From NCBI GenBank assembly GCA_015068055.1, contig SVLG01000035.1:1-21508 (forward strand): a DNA stretch of 21,508 nucleotides, read 5' to 3'. Each line of letters begins with the position of its first letter. Position 1 is the stretch's first letter. The stretch is from Oscillospiraceae bacterium. GTDB taxonomy: Bacteria > Bacillota_A > Clostridia > Oscillospirales > Oscillospiraceae. This document shows, in pieces, positions 1 to 6,363 of this stretch. The position numbers and the translations under genes are program-made. The notes under the pieces are model-generated. The model saw only the letters and a list, made by a program, of their open reading frames with translations. It was not told the origin of the DNA and did no database searches.

Positions 1-658
1 CGAATACGCCGTTATCATCCGCGATGTGCTGAGTTTTGATAACGTAAGCTGCGAAACGCTGGAGGGGGCCATCATCTCCTCCGTGGTTCCCGCTGTGACC
101 AACACCCTGCGCGGTGCGGTGCGCCTCCTCTGCGGCAAGGAGCCGCTGGTGGTGGGTGCCGGCATCAAGACCGGGTTGAATATCCGCATTGATAACCCCG
201 CCCAGCTGGGCGCTGACCTGGCCGTGGGCGCTGTGGCCGCCCTTTCCCTCTGCTCTCCCCCGCTGATCGTCATCGACATGGGCACCGCCACCACCATCAC
301 GGCCATCGATAAGGACGGCGCGTTCCGCGGCGGCGCCATCTCCCCGGGCGTTGTGATCTCCATGAACGCTCTGGCCGGCGGCACGGCGCAGCTGCCCGAT
401 ATCTCCATCGAGGCTCCCAAACGCTGCATCGGTACCAACACCATCACCTGTATGCAGAGCGGCGCCATCTACGGAGCCGCTGCCATGCTGGACGGCATGA
501 TCGAGCGCATGGAAGCGGAGCTGGGCAGCCCCTGCACCGTCATCGCCACCGGCGGGCTCTCAGCCTGTGTCATCCCCCACTGCCGCAGAGAGATCCGCTA
601 TGAACCCGAACTTCTGCTCCACGGACTCAAGGTGATCTGGGAGAAGAATAAAAAGTAA
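1..658 (+). CDS. coaX: Type III pantothenate kinase, C-terminal part (5' end outside window)
   Basis: Partial gene: the frame is open from base 2, so the GTG at 26 is internal and the N-terminal ATP-binding strand (usually DxGNT) lies upstream of the window. CoaX phosphorylates pantothenate, the first step of coenzyme A synthesis, in the cytoplasm. Visible family motifs are the SSVVP turn, the GIKTGLNIRIDNP segment, IDMGTATTIT (phosphate-binding loop of the ASKHA fold), GGAISPGV and the MQSGAIYG helix. The usual GADR motif reads GADL here, so the commonly conserved arginine appears to be leucine; from memory this variant occurs in other clostridial homologues. The stop is followed after 21 bp by the next gene, so the two are probably cotranscribed. 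The family assignment is firm; the missing N-terminus cannot be judged. Confidence 0.93.
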   Translation, partial: EYAVIIRDVLSFDNVSCETLEGAIISSVVPAVTNTLRGAVRLLCGKEPLVVGAGIKTGLNIRIDNPAQLGADLAVGAVAALSLCSPPLIVIDMGTATTITAIDKDGAFRGGAISPGVVISMNALAGGTAQLPDISIEAPKRCIGTNTITCMQSGAIYGAAAMLDGMIERMEAELGSPCTVIATGGLSACVIPHCRREIRYEPELLLHGLKVIWEKNKK

Positions 659-679
659 CACCGCAAAGGAGGCTTCATC

Positions 680-2668
680 ATGAAAACGACACGCATCCGC
701 CGTTATCTCATCCTCCTGCTTGCCCTCAGCGTACTTGCTCTGGGTGCCATGGCCGTGGCCGACGGCATACAGCGCAGCTGGGGACGTGTGGAAGTCAGCA
801 CCGTGAGCATCCCCTATGGAGACGGCGAAGTGCTGACCGGCAAGCTCTATGTGCCCGAAAGCGCCATCCCCGCCAATCCCGCTCCCGCCGTTTTGCTGCT
901 GCACGGCTATCAGAACGACCGGGAGACCAACGCCGCCTACTCCATTGAGCTTTCCCGCCGGGGCTACGTTGTCCTTTCTCTGGACGAATACGGCCACGGC
1001 TACAGCAGCGAGGGCATGGCCGGGCGCGGCTGGACCAACCATAAGCTCAGCGTGAACTACGGCACGGAAGAGGGCCCGCTGAAGGAGATCGGCGGCGCCA
1101 CGCGCTACCGGGTCATGATGAACTTCTCCAACCTTGACTTCTTCAACAAGGTCTACTCCGCCGGTACCGACGGCAGCGCCCTGCAGGACAGCTCCATGGG
1201 CGGCAAAACCGCGTGGGAATGGCTGGCTTCTCAGGATTATGTAAACGGATATAACATGGCTGTCTCCGGCCACTCCATGGGCACCTGGTCCAGCTGGAGC
1301 GTGGCTGCCGCCTATTCCGGCACGCCTCTGGCTCCCAAGGCCGTGGTGCTCCAGTGCGGCGAGCTTTTCGCGGACAGCGCCTGCAGCGAAGCCGACCCCG
1401 ATTTCTACAACGTGCTGCTGCTCCAGAGCAAGTACGACGAGTTCAACTACTTCCGCGACTATGAGGACATCGTCAGCGACGATCTCATCAAAAGCGAGCT
1501 GCGCTGTGAGTTCCTTGGCTGCACGGCTGACGAGGCAGAGTGGAACGAGACTTACGGCTATTTTGCCGAGGGTACCGCCCGCCGGGTGCAGCTGCTGAAC
1601 ACCAACCACCGCCTTGCCACCCATAACAAGGTGGCCCTGGCCACGGCTATGGACTGGTTCGGCAGCTCGCTGGGCCACCCCCTGACGCTGGATGACAGCG
1701 ACCATGTCTACTGGGGCAAGGAATGCCTTGTTCTTCTGGCCACCCTCTGCGCCCTTGGCAGCATCCTGCCGCTCTTTATGCTGCTTACGGAGCTTCCTGT
1801 CTTTGCCTCGGTGCGCCAGCCCCTTCCCGCCAAGCCCTGCAAGAGCAAAAAGCAGTGGTGGAAGGCTACCGTGATCACTATGCTGATCTCCGGCTTTACC
1901 TATCCCTTCCTGACCCAGCTGGGTCACGGTCTGCTGCCCCTGCCGGAGGGGATTTTCCGCATGACCATCGGCAACGGTTTCTGGACCTGGTACATCTTCC
2001 TGATTCTCGTGATGCTCGGCACCACGGTGCTGGCATGGAAGAAGGCCAAAAAGGCCGGTGCGCCCATGGATTACTACGATCTGGGTCTCTCCTCCCCGGA
2101 TAAGGCCGGGAAGATCGACTGGTGCCTCCTTGGCAAGTCCACCGCTGCGGTGACGCTGATGCTGGGCTGGGTCTATCTCCTGCTGACTGTCTCCACGGCG
2201 CTCTTCCAGCTGGACTTCCGCTTTGTCTGGCCCTTCTTCAAAACCTTCAACGCAGCTCGTCTGGGGCAGTTCTTTGTGTACATTCCCGTCTTTGCCCTCT
2301 TCTTCCTGCTGAACAACGCCAAGATCTTCGGTCAGGGCCGGGTGGAAGAGGCGGCGCAGCCGGGCGCAAAGGCCTTCCTCTCCTGCTGGTGGCGCTATGC
2401 CCTCTGCATGGTGGGAGGCATCCTCATCATGGTGCTGATCGAGTACATCCCCTTCTTCATGGACATCGGCCCCGGCGCCGACCTCCTCTTCTCCAGCACC
2501 TTCGGCGGCCCCTTCATGTCGCTGATGATCGTCTTTGTGCCGCAGGTTCTGGTGTTCAGCTTCCTCTGCACCTTCCTGAACCGTAAAAGCGGCCATGTCT
2601 ATGTCAGCGCCATGACCGTCGGCTCCCTGGCCTGCTGGATCGTCTGCGGCGGCAGCGCCATGCTGTAA
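680..2668 (+). CDS. Membrane-anchored alpha/beta hydrolase with C-terminal polytopic domain
   Basis: A 662-residue protein starting at ATG 680 behind the strong site AAAGGAGG (665-672). Residues 9-28 form a hydrophobic signal anchor, so the hydrolase domain probably lies outside the membrane. The domain (about 35-330) has the oxyanion-type HGYQND segment near residue 75, a nucleophile elbow GHSMG with Ser199, and a candidate catalytic His310 in NTNHRLATH. From about residue 345 to the end there are seven or eight hydrophobic segments separated by short charged loops, which suggests a multi-pass membrane domain. Soluble alpha/beta hydrolases of this type are normally near 300 residues, so the membrane half is an added module. 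The substrate cannot be inferred; esterase, lipase or peptidase activity are all possible. It follows coaX by 21 bp and ends just before a hairpin. Confidence 0.85.
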   Translation: MKTTRIRRYLILLLALSVLALGAMAVADGIQRSWGRVEVSTVSIPYGDGEVLTGKLYVPESAIPANPAPAVLLLHGYQNDRETNAAYSIELSRRGYVVLSLDEYGHGYSSEGMAGRGWTNHKLSVNYGTEEGPLKEIGGATRYRVMMNFSNLDFFNKVYSAGTDGSALQDSSMGGKTAWEWLASQDYVNGYNMAVSGHSMGTWSSWSVAAAYSGTPLAPKAVVLQCGELFADSACSEADPDFYNVLLLQSKYDEFNYFRDYEDIVSDDLIKSELRCEFLGCTADEAEWNETYGYFAEGTARRVQLLNTNHRLATHNKVALATAMDWFGSSLGHPLTLDDSDHVYWGKECLVLLATLCALGSILPLFMLLTELPVFASVRQPLPAKPCKSKKQWWKATVITMLISGFTYPFLTQLGHGLLPLPEGIFRMTIGNGFWTWYIFLILVMLGTTVLAWKKAKKAGAPMDYYDLGLSSPDKAGKIDWCLLGKSTAAVTLMLGWVYLLLTVSTALFQLDFRFVWPFFKTFNAARLGQFFVYIPVFALFFLLNNAKIFGQGRVEEAAQPGAKAFLSCWWRYALCMVGGILIMVLIEYIPFFMDIGPGADLLFSSTFGGPFMSLMIVFVPQVLVFSFLCTFLNRKSGHVYVSAMTVGSLACWIVCGGSAML

Positions 2669-2694
2669 AAATATCCGAATCGCATAAAACAGTT

Positions 2695-2730
2695 AACAGG
2701 CACAGCCGTTTTCGCTGTGCCTGTTCTTGT
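2695..2730 (+). terminator. Hairpin terminator after the coaX-hydrolase unit
   Basis: A perfect 12-bp stem, AACAGGCACAGC (2695-2706) pairing with GCTGTGCCTGTT (2714-2725), with a 7-nt loop. It lies 26 bp after the hydrolase stop. The downstream tract (CTTGT) is only weakly U-rich, so it could be a processing or pausing structure instead. Confidence 0.65.
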
Positions 2731-2798
2731 AGGGTATTCTTTTTATGATAAACCGCAGGTGAAGAGTTCGATGAACTTGAATTTGGAGGTGAGATTTA

Positions 2799-3236
2799 AT
2801 GTACGAAAACCTCATTGCGAATTTGACATCGAAAGATGACAAATTCGCTTGTGCTATTGCTGATAAAATCATATCCGAGAGTCAAGATACCGATGAATGG
2901 TATGGATACTTTGATACCTTTGCCTCGCTGCTTAATCATCCTAAATCATTGGTAAGAAATCGAGCATTGCACATTCTTGCCGCCAATGCTCAGTGGGATG
3001 ATAATAACCGCTTCGATACCATTCTATCAGAGTATCTTTCACATATTACGGACGAAAAACCGATTACTGCCAGGCAATGCATTAAGGCTCTTGTACAAGT
3101 AGGTATGGCAAAACCACAATACATTCCAAGGATACTATCCTGCTTTCATGGTGCTGATTTATCGAAGTACAAAGACAGTATGCGTCCGCTGATTGAAAAG
3201 GACATGGAAGAAACTGAAAGATTACTAACTGAGTAA
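2799..3236 (+). CDS. Small HEAT-repeat-like helical protein
   Basis: A 145-residue soluble protein starting at ATG 2799 behind GGAGGTGA (2785-2792). It is almost entirely helical, and alternating hydrophobic and charged helix pairs (for example LLNHPKSLVRNRALHILAANA and ITARQCIKALVQVGMAKPQYIPRIL) look like HEAT or armadillo repeats, which usually make protein-protein contacts. Closely similar clostridial proteins are, as far as I recall, labelled 'SufBD protein', but nothing here indicates a role in iron-sulfur cluster assembly. No enzyme motif is visible. Three 60-base lines counted by hand gave 35-45% G+C, against roughly 60% in the neighbours, and codon use is correspondingly different, which suggests recent acquisition. 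It stands alone between two hairpins. Confidence 0.72.
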   Translation: MYENLIANLTSKDDKFACAIADKIISESQDTDEWYGYFDTFASLLNHPKSLVRNRALHILAANAQWDDNNRFDTILSEYLSHITDEKPITARQCIKALVQVGMAKPQYIPRILSCFHGADLSKYKDSMRPLIEKDMEETERLLTE

Positions 3237-3250
3237 ATTCCAATTTGTCT

Positions 3251-3281
3251 AACGGTATAGAGTACACTTCTATGCACCGTT
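3251..3281 (+). terminator. Imperfect hairpin after the HEAT-like gene
   Basis: AACGGTATAGA (3251-3261) pairs with TCTAT and ACCGTT (3269-3281), with a 2-nt bulge (GC) and a 7-nt loop. It begins 15 bp after the HEAT-like stop codon. There is no U-tract, so termination is uncertain, and the structure may instead belong to the repeat element that follows. Confidence 0.35.
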
Positions 3282-3289
3282 CAGTGACG

Positions 3290-3361
3290 TGCGTATTTGC
3301 GGTTTTGCGCTGTACCAAAGTCTCCCTTTACACAAGGGAGCCTTACTATAACCGATACGCA
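3290..3361. repeat. Small inverted-repeat element (MITE- or REP-like)
   Basis: The ends carry TGCGTAT (3290-3296) and its exact inverted copy ATACGCA (3355-3361), each followed inward by GGTT/AACC (3301-3304 and 3350-3353). The centre holds a second palindrome, CTCCCTT (3322-3328) against AAGGGAG (3334-3340). This nested symmetry and its location in an AT-rich island suggest a short non-coding mobile or repetitive element. The core CTCCCTTTACACAAGGGAG resembles a repeat I recall from other gut Clostridia, but that needs a search. No open reading frame is supported inside it. Confidence 0.4.
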
Positions 3362-3368
3362 TCGCAAA

Positions 3369-3404
3369 AAATCCGGCCTATGATCGTAACCATAGGCCGG
3401 ATTT
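3369..3404 (-). terminator. Rho-independent terminator of the DUF4364 gene
   Basis: A perfect 14-bp stem, AAATCCGGCCTATG (3369-3382) with CATAGGCCGGATTT (3391-3404), and an 8-nt loop. Read on the minus strand it is followed directly by a run of T residues (TTTTTTGCGA). It sits 26 bp downstream of the DUF4364 stop. Confidence 0.88.
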
Positions 3405-3430
3405 AACTGTTTCAGGAAGCCCCGTCTTTT

Positions 3431-3955
3431 TTATCGCTCCTCGCTGAGAAGCTCCATAATTCTGTTATAATAATTCTCCGCGCTGCTGCGGAAATTCTTT
3501 TCCACAAGTTCCGCCTGTTCATCTCCGGCGCAGAGCAAACGCAGATCGATGATACAGCCGATGCCGTCGGACATGGCCAGATGTACCCGGCAGCCGTCCT
3601 CCTCCTGCACGTGCTCGGCGGTGATCAGAGCCTGACGACGCATATCCGCCGCGATGGGCTCCATCAGCCGGCTCAGACGGGTACGGATGGTGTAGGGCAG
3701 GCTGCTCTCCACAATGGCGCAGTTGCGGTCGCCCTTCTCCGTGATCTGGAAGCCGTTGGGAAAGCGCTTCACATGGCCCGCATCCTCCAGCTCGCCCAGA
3801 CACTCTGCGTATTCAAAATAGCCCACGCCCGCATCGCGCATCACCAGCTCCGCCAGCGTCTCCGCCTCGCAGATGCCCGGCAGACGCCGCAGGATAAAGA
3901 GGAGCAGGATCTTGATATCCAGCTTTTCACGAAGCACACCGTAACGTTCTTCCAT
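3431..3955 (-). CDS. DUF4364 family protein, winged-helix regulator-like
   Basis: A 174-residue protein. I place the start at the ATG at 3953-3955 because AAAGGAAGGTG lies just upstream and a good promoter sits about 25 bp further; longer in-frame starts extend through that promoter and encode no recognisable sequence. The N-terminus (LDIKILLLFILRRLPG) and the following helices match the clostridial DUF4364 family, whose members look like winged-helix DNA-binding proteins: residues about 10-80 carry helix-turn-helix-like segments and a GFQITEKG wing. The C-terminal half is mixed alpha/beta and could dimerise or bind a ligand. The function of the family is, to my knowledge, not established. 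It is transcribed divergently from the cysteine-rich gene at 4070 and may control it. Confidence 0.8.
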   Translation of the reverse strand: MEERYGVLREKLDIKILLLFILRRLPGICEAETLAELVMRDAGVGYFEYAECLGELEDAGHVKRFPNGFQITEKGDRNCAIVESSLPYTIRTRLSRLMEPIAADMRRQALITAEHVQEEDGCRVHLAMSDGIGCIIDLRLLCAGDEQAELVEKNFRSSAENYYNRIMELLSEER

Positions 3956-3980
3956 ACATACACCTTCCTTTGCTCCCCAT

Positions 3981-4009
3981 ATAATAAGGGATTTTCCCTC
4001 GAGCGTCAA
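3981..4009 (-). promoter_or_regulatory. Sigma-A promoter of the DUF4364 gene
   Basis: On the minus strand, TTGACG (4004-4009) and TATTAT (3981-3986) are separated by exactly 17 bp. The predicted start leaves a leader of about 20 nt before the gene's ATG, which supports the chosen start codon. Confidence 0.75.
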
Positions 4010-4038
4010 GTCACACGGGGCGAGTTTGTGCATAGACT
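4010..4038 (+). promoter_or_regulatory. Possible promoter of the cysteine-rich gene
   Basis: GTCACA (4010-4015) and TAGACT (4033-4038) with 17-bp spacing each match four of six consensus bases. It would give a leader of about 25 nt. Support is weak, and no better plus-strand candidate was found in this spacer. Confidence 0.28.
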
Positions 4039-4069
4039 GTACTGAACTTTGATAGGAGGAGGAATTTGC

Positions 4070-4855
4070 ATGGCAGACAGGGTCGTGCCCGGGCCGGTAG
4101 ACAGCTCGGCCTGTATCCGGGAAGCTGTTTGCATACACACGAAAAAAATCTACTCCGGGTGCAGGGATAAGGACTGCATTGAGGATCTGCGGGTCTTTCC
4201 CACCGTCAGCAGCCGTGCCTACATAGACGCGGCGTTCAGCATCCGCCCCGGCAGTGCGGAGCTTCTCTATACCGCCGTCAATGTGGAGGAGATCACCTTT
4301 AACCGCGGCTACTATACCGTGGACGTGACCTACTTCTACAAGGTCACCGGCGAGGCCTTCCCCGGCAACAACACCGTAACGGGTCTGGCCGTCTTTGATA
4401 AACGGGTGATTCTCTTCGGCAGCGAGGGCAGCGCCAAGGTCTTTACCTCCGACGGAGATATGAGCACCCCGGCAGACCAGCCGGTGGGCGTGGTGGAAGC
4501 GGTGGACCCCATTGCGCTGGGCATGAAGGTATGCGAGCGGGGCTGCGGCTGCAGCTGTGACATGGTCCCGGAGGTGCCCGCGCAGATCCTTGCCGCCTTT
4601 GGGGAGGAGCTGGTGCTCACCGACACCAACCGTCTCTGGTACGCCACGCTGGGGCAGTTCTCCCTGATCCGGCTGGAGCGGGACACCCAGCTGGTGATCC
4701 CGGTGTACAACTACTGCTTCCCCGAAAATGAATGCGTCAGCTCCACCGATGACGATCCCTGCGCCCTCTTTGGCCGCATCCGTTTCCCGGTAGAGGAATT
4801 CTACCCGCCGGACAGTCTGGAGTGTGAAAACAACTACCGAAATCTGGTCCAGTAA
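4070..4855 (+). CDS. Cysteine-rich conserved clostridial protein of unknown function
   Basis: A 261-residue protein starting at ATG 4070, behind AGGAGGAGGA (4054-4063). The upstream in-frame TTG at 4049 would put that site inside the coding region and is rejected. There is no signal peptide or membrane segment. Twelve cysteines are present, including a CxxxCxCxC cluster at residues 155-163 and pairs near 15/21 and 31/36, so metal binding or disulfide cross-linking is possible. The segments EAVCIHTKKIYSGCRDKDCIEDLRVF and VILFGSEGSAKVF look strongly conserved in a protein I recall as hypothetical in many Clostridia. A structural, perhaps sporulation-related role is only a guess. The gene is divergent from DUF4364 and ends at a shared terminator. 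Confidence 0.75.
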   Translation: MADRVVPGPVDSSACIREAVCIHTKKIYSGCRDKDCIEDLRVFPTVSSRAYIDAAFSIRPGSAELLYTAVNVEEITFNRGYYTVDVTYFYKVTGEAFPGNNTVTGLAVFDKRVILFGSEGSAKVFTSDGDMSTPADQPVGVVEAVDPIALGMKVCERGCGCSCDMVPEVPAQILAAFGEELVLTDTNRLWYATLGQFSLIRLERDTQLVIPVYNYCFPENECVSSTDDDPCALFGRIRFPVEEFYPPDSLECENNYRNLVQ

Positions 4856-4858
4856 AAG

Positions 4859-4890
4859 AACAGCCGCCGGCTCTCCGCCGGTGGCTGTTT
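4859..4890. terminator. Bidirectional terminator between convergent genes
   Basis: A 12-bp stem, AACAGCCGCCGG (4859-4870) with CCGGTGGCTGTT (4878-4889), has one G-T pair and a 7-nt loop. T-rich tracts follow on both strands (TTTCTT on plus, CTTTTACT on minus). It serves the cysteine-rich gene and the XRE gene, whose stop codon begins 2 bp further on. Confidence 0.8.
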
Positions 4891-4891
4891 C

Positions 4892-5656
4892 TTATCGCTT
4901 TTTGTATAGAACGAGCTCCGGGTTTTCCCCGTTTTCCTCATAGCTACAAACAAGAATAAAATCCATGTTCGCCGCAATGCCAAAGCAGCGGTTCCCGCCG
5001 AATTCACTCTCCAGCTGAGTGCCCAGATACGTGGCGCTATCCTCCAGAAGCTTTACCCGCTCACCGTTGGGAAGGCGGTACTCAAGATTGACGTAACCGC
5101 CCACCAGTGCATTGAGCTTTTCCACCTTCGGCATTCCCTCAATATGCAGGGCGTTTATCTCGTCCATCAGCTGCTTTTTGAATTCTTCAAACTTCTCCGC
5201 CCCGGCCAAGTTGGTGTAATGCTTCCAGTAATCCAGTTTCGGGAGCATATTCTTCATATACTCACGCACCTGCTCGGGGGGAAACTGTTCATTGGCCATG
5301 TGGCTCACGCAGACGTCAATCAAATCGTCCATATTATGGTACATGTACTCCCCGTCGGCGTAGCACCATTTGCAATATTCCTCGTTGAAAAGTCCGTTGC
5401 TCTCCCGGCTGAGGTTCTCATCCTCCAGGGGCATACCGCAGCACTGACAGATGAGCTGCCGGGGTGAACCCAGAAGCGTATTGATGGAAACATCAAAAAG
5501 CTTTGAAAGCAGCTTCAGCGTCTCGGTATTGGGAACCGTTTCCCCGTTTTCCCAACGGGACACCGCCTGCCGCGTGACATACACCTTTTCCGCCAGTTCG
5601 TCCTGCGAAAATCCCCTCTTCGTCCGCAGTTCCCGGATAACGTCCTTTGTTTCCAT
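4892..5656 (-). CDS. XRE-family transcriptional regulator with zinc-ribbon domain
   Basis: A 254-residue protein starting at ATG 5654-5656, behind AAGGTGGTGA. An upstream extension in the same frame runs through the promoter and is rejected. Residues 6-63 form a canonical XRE/Cro helix-turn-helix (LRTKRGFSQDELAEKVYVTR, AVSRWENG). Residues 70-98 hold a zinc ribbon with Cys70/Cys73 and Cys95/Cys98, followed by the YxH-rich helical segment typical of the putative zinc-ribbon family (PF12674-like). The C-terminal 80 residues (GGYVNLEYRLPNGERVKLL onward) form a mixed alpha/beta domain that may sense a ligand. It is divergent from the sigma-factor operon, with an inverted repeat between the two promoters, so autoregulation and control of the sigma factor are plausible. 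The ligand is unknown. Confidence 0.85.
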   Translation of the reverse strand: METKDVIRELRTKRGFSQDELAEKVYVTRQAVSRWENGETVPNTETLKLLSKLFDVSINTLLGSPRQLICQCCGMPLEDENLSRESNGLFNEEYCKWCYADGEYMYHNMDDLIDVCVSHMANEQFPPEQVREYMKNMLPKLDYWKHYTNLAGAEKFEEFKKQLMDEINALHIEGMPKVEKLNALVGGYVNLEYRLPNGERVKLLEDSATYLGTQLESEFGGNRCFGIAANMDFILVCSYEENGENPELVLYKKR

Positions 5657-5677
5657 GAAAATCACCACCTTGTCTCT

Positions 5678-5706
5678 ATCATAGCAACTCCGCACCAGGA
5701 AAACAA
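5678..5706 (-). promoter_or_regulatory. Promoter of the XRE/zinc-ribbon regulator
   Basis: On the minus strand, TTGTTT (5701-5706) and TATGAT (5678-5683) are 17 bp apart, and TGC immediately upstream of the -10 makes it an extended -10. It overlaps one arm of the inverted repeat at 5705-5723. Confidence 0.68.
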
Positions 5707-5723
5707 GCAACCCGCTGTTGCTT
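5705..5723. promoter_or_regulatory. Inverted repeat between divergent promoters, candidate operator
   Basis: AAGCAAC (5705-5711) and GTTGCTT (5717-5723) are perfect inverted 7-mers around CCGCT. The site overlaps the -35 of the XRE gene and lies just upstream of the extended -10 of the sigma-factor gene, where a bound repressor could act on both. It is the obvious candidate target for the XRE protein, but this is inference. Confidence 0.5.
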
Positions 5724-5727
5724 TTTA

Positions 5728-5736
5728 TGCTATACT
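5728..5736 (+). promoter_or_regulatory. Extended -10 promoter of the sigma-factor operon
   Basis: TGC-TATACT is an extended -10 element. No good -35 box is present at the proper distance, which fits an extended -10 or activated promoter. The leader to ATG 5800 would be about 55 nt. Confidence 0.55.
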
Positions 5737-5799
5737 CTGTAATATCCGTGCTTTTTCGCCGTCTTAAAGGGTGAGGCCTCAAAAAGACCGTGGAGGTGA

Positions 5800-6363
5800 A
5801 TGATTACGGAGGACGCAACGATCATAAAGCTCTTTTTCGAGCGAAACGAGGACGCCCTATGCGCGCTGGAACAAAAATACGGCGCGCTGCTGCGGCGCAT
5901 CAGCTACGGCATCCTGCGGCAGAAACAGGACGCCGAGGAGGTTGTAAACGACAGCTATATGCAGCTATGGGGCGCCATCCCGCCGGAAAAGCCCCGGTAC
6001 TTATCTGCATATGCCGGGCGCATTGTTCGCAATAAGGCACTGATGCGTCTGGAGCACCGGCAGCGGCGCAAGCGGGATAACCGCCAGGACATACTCCTCT
6101 CGGAACTGGAGGAGTGCATCCCCGCGCAAAGCGACCCGGAGGTGGAGCTGGAATATGCCGAAACGCTGGAGCTTATCAACGGCTGGCTGGACACTCTCCC
6201 CGCCCGGGATCGCTCGATCTTCGTCCGCCGCTATTTCTCCATGGACGATCTCGAACACATTGCCGCCGACTTTGGCATGACGGCCAATGCCGTCTCGGTG
6301 CGACTGCACCGGCTGCGCGCGGCACTGAAAAATCATCTGATAAAGGAGGATGTGACGCTGTGA
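5800..6363 (+). CDS. ECF-type RNA polymerase sigma factor
   Basis: A 187-residue sigma-70 family protein that redirects RNA polymerase to specific promoters. Region 2 spans about residues 10-85 (ALEQKYGALLRRISYGIL, DAEEVVNDSYMQLW, LSAYAGRIVRNKAL), and region 4 about 127-178 (LDTLPARDRSIFVRRYF, then the helix-turn-helix IAADFGMTANAVSVRLHRLRAAL). Region 3 is absent, as in ECF factors. The start is ATG 5800, which directly follows an in-frame TGA; the site GGAGG (5792-5796) leaves only a 3-nt spacer, shorter than usual. The next gene overlaps its stop by 4 bp (GTGA), the common arrangement for a sigma factor and its anti-sigma partner. The signal and regulon are unknown. Confidence 0.9.
   Translation: MITEDATIIKLFFERNEDALCALEQKYGALLRRISYGILRQKQDAEEVVNDSYMQLWGAIPPEKPRYLSAYAGRIVRNKALMRLEHRQRRKRDNRQDILLSELEECIPAQSDPEVELEYAETLELINGWLDTLPARDRSIFVRRYFSMDDLEHIAADFGMTANAVSVRLHRLRAALKNHLIKEDVTL

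Noticed and set aside
26..28. GTG as the start of coaX
   Set aside because: The frame is open upstream to the window edge and the encoded protein lacks the N-terminal domain of the family.
560..2596. 678-residue open frame on the minus strand, antisense to the hydrolase gene
   Set aside because: Low-complexity, His/Glu/Gly-rich product typical of the antisense of G+C-rich coding sequence; no start signal or domain. The plus-strand gene has a full domain structure.
4026..4054. TTGTGC-17-TTGATA as a promoter for the cysteine-rich gene
   Set aside because: The -10 abuts the ribosome binding site, so the transcript would begin inside or after it.
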